46,439 nt of DNA from Stentor coeruleus (taxonomy: Eukaryota; Ciliophora; Heterotrichea; Heterotrichida; Stentoridae). Every line of letters starts with the position of its first letter. Position 1 is the first letter of the stretch. Shown here piece after piece: positions 31,172-40,681 of the stretch. The position numbers and the translations under genes are program-made. The stretch lies in assembly GCA_001970955.1 (NCBI GenBank), contig MPUH01000551.1, positions 1 to 46,439 of the forward strand. The letters run 5' to 3'. The notes beneath the pieces were generated by a model that searched no databases, was not told the origin of the DNA, and was given only the letters and a program-made list of their open reading frames with translations.

Positions 31172-33085
31172 ATGTACAAAATCCGTAAAAGCAACACAAG
31201 CACTAAATCCAAATTCAAGCCCCGAAGCCTCTCTCCTATGATCGGTTTCACAAGTAAAACTCCAATAAAAGAATTTTCAGTCTCCCCTGATATATTCAGC
31301 AATGCTTACATTCTTCCAAAATTCACAAATTTTGACATTCCTCTAAGTCAATCCCCTCATTACGACCTGAAATCCGAAGACCCTAACCCTAATATTCTTC
31401 ACAAAATATCTTTATTAGAAAAACTTCATTGTGCCGACCTTCTTCGTATTGAACAACTAGAACGAGAATTAAAAGACTTAACCGAGCAGTTAATTACAAT
31501 GAGAAAAATGAATAAAAGCCTTCTTGAAGAAAATGGTTTTGCTGGTAGTGACGTTCATGCTTTATATCAAGACTTATTCATAACCGACATGCGTCAACAA
31601 CTAAATGAAATGAATAACGATATATCAAAATTCAGGTCTCAAAAAGAACAAATAAAAAAAGAGTTTGAAAGCGTCAAAAAAGAAAATGGGCAACTTCAAG
31701 CAACTGTAAAACGTTATCGTCAACTCTTATCAAATGCTTTAAAAAAAAACCAAAGCACTTCAAATGAATCTGTAGGCGAAGTATCATCAATGTTTAGTGG
31801 GTTTATGAGTGAAAGCGATAGAACATTAGGTAAACATTCAGATTCTAGTAAAAGAAGATTGACTGAAAATACTTTACAACCTCCACATGGATTACGTATA
31901 AACACAATAACTTTGAATAAAATAGAAAAATTGAATTTGGTTTTAATACAATTGAATAACTGCACAAATTTCAATCAATTATGTAAAATTATTACAAGAG
32001 CGGCTAAAGCTTTAACGAAAAGTGATAGGGTATCTGTTTATGTTTTATCAACTAAAGCTAAAGAACATTATACTAAATCATATAATGGATCAGCAGATTT
32101 TATAGGAAGAGTTAGAATGGGTAATATGTGGATAATTATGCATACACATAAAGATGCTTATCAAGAAGAACCTCAATTTAAAAAGCTTGATGAACTTAAG
32201 TTTCCTGTTAGACATACTGATTTGTTGATAATGCCTGTGGTTTATGATCATGAGATAGCAATGGTGATTCAATGTAAAGAAAAAAGAGGTCCTGAGAATA
32301 AAAACAAAGTTTTCATGCCTTGTGACGAACTTATGTTAAAAGTTGTAGGAAATGCTGTGACAATAAAAATCGAAAGTTTGTATTCTTTAGAACAAGAAAA
32401 AATCGAGATTAATCATTCTATGCAGATTTCCTCTGTAGCTAGTAGTATTATAAGCGCTTTAACTCATAGGGAAATTGCTAATCGGGTAAAACATGTCCTT
32501 CCATCATATTTTGACTTTGACAATGCTGGGATTGTTTTTCTTGACAATAAAACTAACTGTTTTCTTGTTATGATTCATGACCCTAGTTCTGATGATTATT
32601 TCGGTGAAGGGATTTTGAAATTTCCATTTGGTATTGGACTTACAGGACAAGCTATAAGCCGAGACGGAGTCTCGGTATTCCATAACCCGAAAACTATGCC
32701 ATTATACAACCCAGAAATCGATAATGTTGGTTGGGTTCATGAGACAAAATGTGTTATGATGGGTTGTTTAAAAGATTGGAATGGGAATATTATTGGGGTT
32801 ATACAGTTTACTAATAAAAAGTATGGAGAAATTGGACCTAAAGATGTTAAAAGATTAGAATCGATATTACCAATGCTTGGAACCTGTGTCGCTGCGACAA
32901 ATTTGACAATAGAACATTTTTCTTTGACTATAAAACTTAAAGAAATCATGGATAATGTTTTGAAATTAGTCTCAGAAAGTACTAGAAACTCTACTGATGG
33001 GGAATTCATGTCAGTTGTCAATCAAATTTCAAATTTAAAAAACTCATTCACAGACTGGTTTAAAACCCGTAAAGTTATTAGATAA
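31172..33085 (+). CDS. Tandem-GAF coiled-coil protein (637 aa)
   Basis: ATG to TAA. Residues 1-75 are Ser/Pro-rich and basic; about 75-190 form coiled coil (LLEKLHCADLLRIEQLEREL and later). Two GAF-type domains follow at about 250-405 and 420-590. The second is clearer: FGIGLTGQAISRDG, then GCLKDWNGNIIGVIQFTNKK and a YGEIGPKD stretch resembling the NKxF...DE signature of cyclic-nucleotide-binding GAFs in phosphodiesterases. No phosphodiesterase, cyclase or kinase domain is present; the C-terminus is helical. A small-ligand sensor dimerising through the coiled coil is the likely role; cAMP or cGMP as ligand is inference. It converges with the next gene at 17 nt. Confidence 0.88.
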   Translation: MYKIRKSNTSTKSKFKPRSLSPMIGFTSKTPIKEFSVSPDIFSNAYILPKFTNFDIPLSQSPHYDLKSEDPNPNILHKISLLEKLHCADLLRIEQLERELKDLTEQLITMRKMNKSLLEENGFAGSDVHALYQDLFITDMRQQLNEMNNDISKFRSQKEQIKKEFESVKKENGQLQATVKRYRQLLSNALKKNQSTSNESVGEVSSMFSGFMSESDRTLGKHSDSSKRRLTENTLQPPHGLRINTITLNKIEKLNLVLIQLNNCTNFNQLCKIITRAAKALTKSDRVSVYVLSTKAKEHYTKSYNGSADFIGRVRMGNMWIIMHTHKDAYQEEPQFKKLDELKFPVRHTDLLIMPVVYDHEIAMVIQCKEKRGPENKNKVFMPCDELMLKVVGNAVTIKIESLYSLEQEKIEINHSMQISSVASSIISALTHREIANRVKHVLPSYFDFDNAGIVFLDNKTNCFLVMIHDPSSDDYFGEGILKFPFGIGLTGQAISRDGVSVFHNPKTMPLYNPEIDNVGWVHETKCVMMGCLKDWNGNIIGVIQFTNKKYGEIGPKDVKRLESILPMLGTCVAATNLTIEHFSLTIKLKEIMDNVLKLVSESTRNSTDGEFMSVVNQISNLKNSFTDWFKTRKVIR

Positions 33086-33102
33086 TATTTAAAGATAATA
33101 AA

Positions 33103-33894
33103 TTACATATCAAACTGATTCTCACAATTAGAATCTAAAATCATCATCCTTTCATTTTTGGGGATTTTCATTAGAAGCTTATCAACTTTTTCTTCAAAAT
33201 CTAAAAGATTTACTTCTAATTGCCCTAGGGCGATTTCTTCAAATATCGGCCTCAATATTTTTATAATCAAAGGGTCTGTTTTATAGTTTATTATATCATC
33301 ATAAGTTATAATTCCTTTTTTATTATAATCAATTGTATTGAAGATTTTTTTTATCCTTAGAAATTTGATTCTATTAAGAATAGTTTGTGTGTTTTCTTCT
33401 GAAAATAGTTTTTGGGGTTTTATAGGTTGTTTATCATTAACACTGTTTTTTCTTTCGTAAAAACGACTTGACATTGATGAAGCTGTTGATACACGTGAGC
33501 TATTAAGTTTATCTTTAAGTATAGTAGTTGGGTATAAATTTTGTGGTCCAAATTGACGAATTCTATATGTTTGTTACAGTCGATTATTTTGATTTTTAAG
33601 TCTTGGTTTAATGCTTTGACTTTTATTTGTTATTTGTATAGTCTGAGATTTATTAGAACTTTTTGGGCTATGACCTGAAGTAATTTGCCCTTCTTGTTCT
33701 ATACTTCTAGCTCTAGTTGGGCTATATCTTGTTGAGTTTTTACAGCTAGTGATTACAGAGCGGCCTCGAGTTGGTAGTTCTTTTTTGATGAAGTGACCTT
33801 TTTTTATAAACCTAGCTTTTGGTATAGTTGATATAAGCTCGTCTGAATTCTTAGGTTCATTTGATGAGTTTTCGAAATTGACTTTTTCTGACAT
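33103..33894 (-). CDS. EF-hand-like protein (258 aa)
   Basis: Two exons, 33894-33578 and 33562-33103, join to 258 aa ending in TAA. The first 120 residues are basic, Ser/Thr/Arg-rich and probably disordered (TRGRSVITS, SPTRARS). The second exon has an EF-hand-like helix-loop-helix, IFNTIDYNKKGIITYDDI: the loop has Asp, Asn and Lys at 1, 3 and 5, Gly at 6 and Asp at 12, so Ca2+ binding is plausible but weak. The following helices could be a degenerate second hand. It lies 63 nt downstream of GABA transaminase on the same strand and converges with the GAF gene (17 nt). Confidence 0.75.
33563..33577 (-). other. 15-nt intron of the EF-hand-like gene
   Basis: Minus-strand sequence GTAACAAACATATAG, phase 2, inside the codon after ...NNR. 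Removal reads through into LIRQFGPQNLYPTT and the second exon. Confidence 0.87.
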
Positions 33895-33957
33895 ATATAT
33901 AAGAAATGTGCATATTTTAAACTATCATATGAAGAAAACACTATTTAGAATGGCTTC

Positions 33958-35367
33958 TTAAGATAAGCGTTTTAAGGCGCATTCGAGACGATCCAAATAA
34001 ACTTCAGCGTGTTTCTGCTTAAATACCAAACTTGGACGCATTCTGATGGACTTGTCACCGCATAGACCAGCATTTACTCCTAAGCTTAGGAGTTCTTTGA
34101 CTAGTTTTCCAGCTGCAGCTTCGTTTGGCAAGTCATAAGCTAAGAAGGTTCCAAGGCCTCTGATATTAGAAATGCAATACTTTTTGCTTATGTCAGACAG
34201 TCTGCCTTTTAGAAAACTACCTGTATGGCTTGCATTTCTTATAAGCCGGTCTATTTGCATTATTCGCCAGATGGTTTTGAAGTTCAAAAGCCGGATATGG
34301 TCAGCATTGTATTTAGAATAAAAGTCTTCTGAATCTTCAATTGTGATATGAGACTTGTGGAAGAAACCTGAAACCTGCATTTTTTTTGCAAATGTCACAA
34401 TATCTGGATCTGCGCGTGGACCCCAGTGCTCATGAGCCCAAAACTTCCCTGTTGGACCAACTCCAGTCTGTACCTCATCTACAATAAACAAAGCTCCATA
34501 TTTCTTAGATAGCTCCTGGACACCCAAAAAGAAATTAGGTGAAGCAATTTTATCACCACCTTCAGATAAAATCGGTTCAATAATTGTCGCAGCCACATTC
34601 TTAGTTTTTAACATCTCTTCTAATTGCTCCAAGCATTCTTTTTCCACTTTTTGATTATAAGTTTCATTCTCAACATATGGAAATTTAATCTCAGGAAAAG
34701 AAGCTCCTCTCCATTTAAATGCCGGTGTAGCAACTTTATGTAATCCTTTACTTCTTGTTGTAGTCAAAGTTCCAAAAAGTCTTCCATGAAAAGCTTTATC
34801 AAAAGATATGATCTCCGGATCAACAGCATTAGGATTATTTTTTTTAAAGTGTGTCAAGGCTAGTTTATAAGCTAGCTCATTAGCACTAGTTCCACAACCA
34901 CATGTAAGGAAAACTTCATCAGTGCTTTTAGGGGCGATAGGCATTAAAGTTTCTCTTACAAGTGTTGGGAGGTTTTTATCAGGAAGATTACTTGTTGGTC
35001 TTTGAAGTACATACTTGTAATGGTCATTTGAATTTAAAGCCTAAATAAAGGGTACATAAACGAAGTCTGGATGATTGTAGCCTATTGGTAAAGAAGCTAT
35101 ATGGCAGTAAGTATCTAAAATATAGTTCCCATCTGCGTCTACAAGATAGTTCCCTATAGACTTTTCGAGATTCATGAAGAGTTTTGCCTATATAAACATC
35201 ACAGTTTGATAGTCCTGGCTAAACTCTTTAGTCAAGGCAAATAAAGCTTGTGCTTTAGGACCTGGAATTGAGGTCCTCAGGATTGGTTCCAGTGGCTCTT
35301 GAGTGAGGACTGGGCTATACGGGATAGTCAAATTGTAAAGTCTTCTAAACCCTTTCATTATATCCAT
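33958..35367 (-). CDS. ABAT: 4-aminobutyrate aminotransferase (GABA transaminase), mitochondrial type
   Basis: Three exons, 35367-35203, 35187-35056 and 35040-33958, give 459 aa. This PLP enzyme converts GABA and 2-oxoglutarate to succinate semialdehyde and glutamate (GABA shunt). It aligns by eye with animal ABAT along its length: [16 protein letters not shown], the [16 protein letters not shown] segment, [29 protein letters not shown] (PLP-binding Asp in DEVQ), the PLP-lysine region [13 protein letters not shown], and [13 protein letters not shown]. The N-terminus ([17 protein letters not shown]) is basic and amphipathic, as expected for mitochondrial import. Of the two iron-sulphur cysteines of the mammalian enzyme (CGSC), only the first appears kept; the second aligns with Ser. 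The start ATG lies 21 nt after the stop of the upstream kinase gene. Confidence 0.95.
35041..35055 (-). other. 15-nt intron 2 of ABAT
   Basis: Minus-strand sequence GTACCCTTTATTTAG, phase 0, between ...HPDFVY and ALNSNDHYK. Its TAG would otherwise stop the frame. Confidence 0.88.
35188..35202 (-). other. 15-nt intron 1 of ABAT
   Basis: Minus-strand sequence GTGATGTTTATATAG, phase 0, between ...SQDYQT and AKLFMNLEK. It is the only intron here starting GTG instead of GTA. Alignment to ABAT supports removal. Confidence 0.88.
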
Positions 35368-35388
35368 TAACCTTAAGACCTAAATATA

Positions 35389-36774
35389 TTAACTTCCTAC
35401 CCCATTCGCAGTAACTATCGCAAAAAACTCTTCCAAACTGATCCCTGCGTTATTTATACAATTGGCTTCTTTAAAAATCTTCTGGTAAAAAGGCAAGTTT
35501 TTTTTATTCGGCTTTTCAAATAACCTCTGTAAATCCTCTGGTACAATCTTTCCTTTCCCCTGCTTATCAAAAACAGAAAAAGCTTGAACGACTTTTTCCT
35601 GCTTAGAAAACATAGTATTTTCTAAAGCTCCAGCTATAAACTCTGTATATTCAACTTTCCCATTATTATTTAAATCCATAGCCAGGACGAATTTCTTCAG
35701 ATCATCAGGGTTTTCATTACTAAACTGTAATGCAAGATTTTCTTGAAGAGAAAATATAGATAAGCATCCAGTCATATCTTGATCTAAAGATAAAAAAGCT
35801 TCTTTAGCTTGTGGGAAAGATTCTTCACTAGTATGACTAGCAATGCAAAATAAAAATACTCTACGTAAAAGATTGGATGTAGTAAAAGTTGTAGCATCTG
35901 GAGCTGATAATGGGAATGGGACTGAAGGATTTAAATTTTGTAACCAAGGGTGTTCAAGAACTTGTGAAGCTGTAAATCTTAGATCTGTATTGACAATAAG
36001 CATATTACGAATAAGATCTTTAGCTCGATTACTAACTTGTCTCCATTCATGACCTCTAAAGCTAAAATTCCCTATAAGGACTTTTTTAAAGACTTCTGCA
36101 TCACTTTCAGCATAAAAAGGAGGGTATCCACATAGCATTATATACAAAATAACCCCAGCACTCCATATGTCTGTAGAAATATTGTAGAAACCTTTGAGTA
36201 TTTCAGGGCTCATATAAAAAGGCTATGTAGGAATTACAGTCCCTGCACGAGTTGACATGGTTTCATTAGGTTTCAAAGCTTTTGCGATACCGAAATCGAT
36301 AAGTTTTAATGTCTTCCCATCAGAAAACATCAGATTTTCAGGTTTTAAGTCTCTATGGACTATATTTTTACTATGTAAATAGTTTATAGCTAACATTATT
36401 TGTCTGAATAACATCGCTGCTTCTGCTTCTTGTATGGTTTTATTGTTTAGGATATAATCAAAGAGTTCCCCACCTTTACATTGTTCCATGATAAGGTATA
36501 GGTTTTTACGGTCTTCAATTATTTCGAAGATCTTGATTATGTGTGGGTGATCACAAGAGACTAGGGTTGATACTTCATTTTTCAGACGTTCTGGGTGTTT
36601 GATTGATGATTTCGGGATGTATTTTATTGCTCGGATATCGTTGGTTTCTTTATGTTTGGATAAGAAAACTGTGCCTACAGCCCCTTCACCAAGTTTGGTT
36701 TGTTTTAAGTATTTGTCTTCTAGTTTTTTAGTTGAATGTGTTACAAAATTACCCCTAGTTATTGAAAACACCAT
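35389..36774 (-). CDS. Calcium-dependent protein kinase (CDPK), 456 aa
   Basis: Exons 36774-36238 and 36222-35389. It is a Ser/Thr kinase fused to a calmodulin-like domain, activated by Ca2+; CDPKs occur in plants, apicomplexans and ciliates. Kinase domain (about 20-280): glycine loop LGEGAVGTV, VAIK-type lysine in RAIKYIPK, HRDLKPENL, DFGIAK and, after splicing, GTPFYMSPEIL. The autoinhibitory junction follows, then four EF-hand positions. Hand 2 (DLNNNGKVEYTE) is canonical and hand 1 (DQDMTGCLSIFS) is nearly so but lacks the final acidic residue. Hand 3 (DKQGKGKIVPED) is weak and hand 4 (NCINNAGISLEE) is degenerate. The N-terminus (MVFSITRG) has no Gly at position 2, so no myristoylation signal. 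The gene precedes ABAT by 21 nt on the same strand. Confidence 0.96.
36223..36237 (-). other. 15-nt intron of the CDPK gene
   Basis: Minus-strand sequence GTAATTCCTACATAG, phase 0. It cuts the kinase activation segment between AGT and PFYMSPE. Removal restores the invariant GTPxYMSPE motif, the strongest single proof of 15-nt introns in this window. Confidence 0.97.
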
Positions 36775-37260
36775 TTATTATTATTGACTATGAGAAGATA
36801 GTCCCCTCAGAAACTTGTTTTTATATTTATTTTATTAAGAAAGTCTTAGGAATTTATCTTTGATAATAAAATCTTGAAATTTAACAAATGATTTTATTAG
36901 AATGTATTGAAACTATAACAAAATAAAGGATTCGATAGGATTTTGTAATACTAGGTTGTAAGATAAATATAGATTTAGTGCAAAATTCATGAAACAGAAC
37001 TGGGAATTGTATGAAAATATGATAAAAAGAATTTTACATGAAAAAAAAATATAAAAAACCATAAAAGCTTTGTCAAAATCTTAAAAGCAAACCTAAAAAT
37101 TTTCTCTCTATCAATTATCCTAAAAGCTCTCATTTAATCTCAAAAACCTTTTCCCAAGCCTAAATTCCTAATCTCCACTACCAACAACTCACATAAAAAT
37201 AGGACATTTGCCATTAATTATCATTCTAGACTCGTTCGAATTTTAATAAAACCAAAGATA
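36775..37260. other. Divergent intergenic region
   Basis: Lies between the minus-strand CDPK and a plus-strand gene. The right part (37040-37260) is almost free of G on the + strand. No gene, tRNA or repeat seen. Confidence 0.55.
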
Positions 37261-37608
37261 ATGGAAGACAAAAAAGCTAAAGAAGATCAAATCTCCAGAC
37301 ATATGCTCCAGCATTATTCATCCTTATTCAAACAAAAGCCTAAAAAAAATAAAATTAGCGAAAAAAACTATATAGCTAAAGAGCATCATACATACATGAA
37401 AAAATTAAAAGAAAGAGTATGGGAAATTGGTAGTGTAATATATATACAGATAAGTACAAAAAATAAAGTAGTAACAGATCCACTTATACACCCTGTATAT
37501 ACAAAAAGGAATACAACAGGGAAATTCACCCATTCGCAATTTTTTACAAATTTATCATTGAAGCATCCTAAATATTTAGATATATATGAAAACCTTACTA
37601 ATAACTAA
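37261..37608 (+). CDS. Small basic protein (115 aa), unknown
   Basis: ATG to TAA. Lys-rich in the first half (KQKPKKNKISEKN), mixed in the second, with no domain recognised. The G-poor 5' flank and G-rich 3' flank resemble those of certain genes in the window, which supports its reality. A stretch at 37435-37449, GTAATATATATACAG, has the length, the GT and the A at -6 of the local introns but ends CAG; removal keeps the frame, so the protein could be 110 aa. Confidence 0.55.
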   Translation: MEDKKAKEDQISRHMLQHYSSLFKQKPKKNKISEKNYIAKEHHTYMKKLKERVWEIGSVIYIQISTKNKVVTDPLIHPVYTKRNTTGKFTHSQFFTNLSLKHPKYLDIYENLTNN

Positions 37609-38332
37609 ATTTTATCATTAAATTTTGGGTAATTTATAGGGAAAGATATGATTGATTAAGGGTTTAAATGGAAATATTGATAAAAGGTGTAGTTTAGGTG
37701 GAAAAAATCCTTGGAAGGTCGGAAATGCTTTGGGATGGTGAGCAGATGTGTGGATTTTGAAATGAAGTAAGATGGTTTTGCCTGTAAAATGATAGATATT
37801 GGGTTTTTTTCATATTTAAGTATGGAAAATATGTTAGGTAAGGAGGGTTTTGGATAAGAGAAGATAGAGAGGGAAGAGAAATGTAGGGATGAGGATAGGT
37901 TTGTATGAATTTTCTAAATATTTTAATATTTTAAGATATGCTGAATAATTATTAATGCATTATGCACTTTGCTTTTGTGTATAATAATGGGATATAAGTA
38001 TTTAAGAATTAGTCTTTTCCTTAAACACACAAAATATTTACAGTTTTTTAACAGCATAATAGCTTATATTTATACAACAAAAATATCATAATCTATATAT
38101 CATAACCTTTATCATTTGAATTACCTTTTCTGACTAGTCTTTATATATATATTTCATAAAGATATTTCCCTGTACCTTCACTTTTTTACTTTTGTTATAT
38201 ATTTTTACAACAATTTAATATATGTTGTATAATTTTAGTTTAGTTTTGTTGAAAGAAAATATTACGTATGCATTTTTTAAAGGGATTAGTATATTATAGT
38301 ATAAAAGCCACGAAATTTTCATTCTAATTTAA
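37609..38332. other. Intergenic region with strong G excess
   Basis: From 37625 to about 37910 the + strand is very G-rich and C-poor, matching a 3' flank of the small gene. The rest is plain AT-rich sequence up to the next ATG. No gene or RNA seen. Confidence 0.55.
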
Positions 38333-39883
38333 ATGGAAACTTTTCCAGATACCCCAATGTTTGCAGAAAAAAATAATGAAGGGTTTGTGTTTAGTCCTTA
38401 TGAAGCTAGTAGTCCTTACAGCTTTTATCAAGATGAGCAAAGTTTTCGAGAAATTTCTCAAGGGGAAAATGAGAAGAATTTTTCACAGGACCTTAAGAAA
38501 AACCCTCCAAAAGGATTGCGCTTGGATTTCAGCAAAATTTTCAATGAAAGACAGTATTTCGGCAAAATAATAAGTGAGATAAATTCTTGGTCACGATTTT
38601 GTGAAGAAGCAAATTTTTCAGAAGATTTTAAAAACTTTGTATATAATTTGCAAGAACAAGCTCAGATATTTAATAGAAATCAAGGGGTTTTTACTGAATG
38701 CATTATGGTTTCACTAAAATTCATCAACAAAATACAAGAAGATTTCAAAACTATAACAGAATCCTCATTACCAAGCAATCTTAACCTCGAAAACTTCTGG
38801 AGCTTAGTCTGCAAAACACTCGAAAGTCTTTCAAAGTCTTCAAAATCCTCAAAAGCCCTTCTTAATGACTTAAAATCTATACTGAAAACTCTTAAAAAAG
38901 ACCTTAAATCCTTAAACCACACGATAAATTTAACCGACTTACCCAAACCAGCTAAAAAAATCCTATCTTTCCCCATTCAAACTTCCGGGTATAAATCCTC
39001 CCTACCACTTTTTGATAAAATTATCATCAAACCATCACCAAGCCAACTTTCTGATATAGGTTCTCTAAACACTGAACTCAATCATTTACAAAGCCAACTG
39101 AAAAATGATCTAGCCAATGCTCCATCTTTAGTAAATAAAATCATCAACGTAAAATCCAAAATTTCAAGTCTCAAAACCATAAAAACAATAAAAATCAACC
39201 GAAAACTCTCGGAAAAAGTTATGAGATCTTTAGGAAACATCGAAAAATCGTGGATAATTGAAGATAAAAAATCATTGCGTATGCACAAAAAAAAGTTATT
39301 TTCTGATGATATGACTGAAAACACTTCAGAAACTACATCAAGAAGTATAAGTCCAGTAGGTTTTCAATCAAGTAGGTCATATTTGCCTGAGAAATCAAGG
39401 GTTTATGATAAAGATTTATATGAAAAAAAGTATAAAGAACAAAACCAAGCTTTAGAAATCATGAAAAACTCTTATGAGTGTCAAGAAGAGGTTCTAAAAA
39501 AGACCATTGCTGATTATAAAAGGAAACTTGAAGCTTTGGATGAAGAGAAAAATGAAATTTTCAAAATGAAAGCGAAAACTTTTGAATTAGTGAAAAAGGT
39601 GAAAGAGTATGAAAAAGGGCTTTTTGAGAAAGAAAAGTATATGAAAACTAGTAAAAGGGAAAAAGCTATTGAAAACATAAGCGATTTATCTATTGTTATT
39701 GAAATGGGGAAAGAGAAAAATGAGATAAGAAAAGCGCAACAGAAAATTAATGAGGAACTTGAGGAATTACATAAAGAAAAACTTAGGGTTTCAAAACTCC
39801 AGGCACTTGTAGAGCATAAATATGAAGCTGTTAAGCTGTTATGGCCAAAGATAAGCTCAATGCTCTCTTCAATAAGACTATAA
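38333..39883 (+). CDS. Coiled-coil protein (516 aa), unknown
   Basis: ATG to TAA. The N-terminal 60 residues are Phe/Ser/Glu-rich and likely disordered. Residues about 60-310 are helical with a Ser/Lys-rich stretch (ESLSKSSKSSKALLND). A Ser/Thr linker follows near 325-355, then a long charged coiled coil (about 362-500). No enzymatic motif, membrane span or targeting signal. Probably a structural or adaptor protein; not recognised. Confidence 0.78.
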   Translation: METFPDTPMFAEKNNEGFVFSPYEASSPYSFYQDEQSFREISQGENEKNFSQDLKKNPPKGLRLDFSKIFNERQYFGKIISEINSWSRFCEEANFSEDFKNFVYNLQEQAQIFNRNQGVFTECIMVSLKFINKIQEDFKTITESSLPSNLNLENFWSLVCKTLESLSKSSKSSKALLNDLKSILKTLKKDLKSLNHTINLTDLPKPAKKILSFPIQTSGYKSSLPLFDKIIIKPSPSQLSDIGSLNTELNHLQSQLKNDLANAPSLVNKIINVKSKISSLKTIKTIKINRKLSEKVMRSLGNIEKSWIIEDKKSLRMHKKKLFSDDMTENTSETTSRSISPVGFQSSRSYLPEKSRVYDKDLYEKKYKEQNQALEIMKNSYECQEEVLKKTIADYKRKLEALDEEKNEIFKMKAKTFELVKKVKEYEKGLFEKEKYMKTSKREKAIENISDLSIVIEMGKEKNEIRKAQQKINEELEELHKEKLRVSKLQALVEHKYEAVKLLWPKISSMLSSIRL

Positions 39884-40681
39884 ATTTATAATTTAATATA
39901 GGCAAAAGTGCTTTTTTATCTTAATAAACCCTACTGCAAAAACTCAGTCATTTCGCTTAGCATAAACTCATTATTAAAAGATGCAAAAGGAAAAATGAGT
40001 TTTTCATTCTACTTTCATATGTTGTAGGGATTATAATATACCTTTTTTTTTCCTTGGTTTATCTTCTTTAAGAATTTCTTCTTCTTCATTTAAAGGCATG
40101 AATTCAGGTTTTCTAAGCCAAGAATCTAGTCAAAAAGATTTGAATGATTAGTTGTATTAAATGCATGCTAGAGAAAAAAATGTTTTTTTATAATGGTTAA
40201 AATAGGAATAAAGAAATTTTAATAAATATTATAAACTAACATGTTTATCCTAGGTTAATAGTGCATATTGATATATGGGTATAATAGTCTAATGTATAAG
40301 GTTTTGAATATTACACTACAAATCACTTCAGATAATTTTAAGAATCTGCTACTGGTATGCATACCAACAAAGTTGAAAGCTTATAAAACACTATTAAACT
40401 GCAAATACGTCAGAGAATATAACAAAAATATAAATTGCTTAATATAATTTATATAGCAAAAAATTCATAAAAATCATTTCTAGTAACATTTTCAGAGGTA
40501 CTATGATATCCTTTCAGAAATAATAACTTTACCTAAATAATGTAAATCTTAAGATTTTATGAATTTTTTATTTATATATATAGAGAAAGGATAGGTAATA
40601 TATCTGAACTGGAAATTTTATAGCAAGCCGTATTTATTTAATTAACTAAATTTCTTTAAATCTAGCTATATATCTTCTATG
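39884..40681. other. Intergenic region containing a gene remnant
   Basis: Contains the minus-strand remnant at 39931-40126. The remainder (40127-40681) is AT-rich with no gene, RNA or repeat recognised. Confidence 0.5.
39931..40126 (-). pseudogene. Possible remnant of a gene's 3' end
   Basis: On the minus strand an open stretch reads DSWLRKPEFMPLNEEEE then EDKPRKKK. After a break in a poly-A/TATA stretch, another frame reads NEKLIFPFASFNNEF and ends TEFLQ-stop (39931-39933). No intron of local type joins them and no start is present. Composition looks coding, so a frameshifted 3' end is the best reading. It could also be chance. Confidence 0.3.

Noticed and set aside
37230-37250. tRNA T-loop-like 'gttcgaattt'
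   Set aside because: No matching stems, anticodon arm or D-loop around it.
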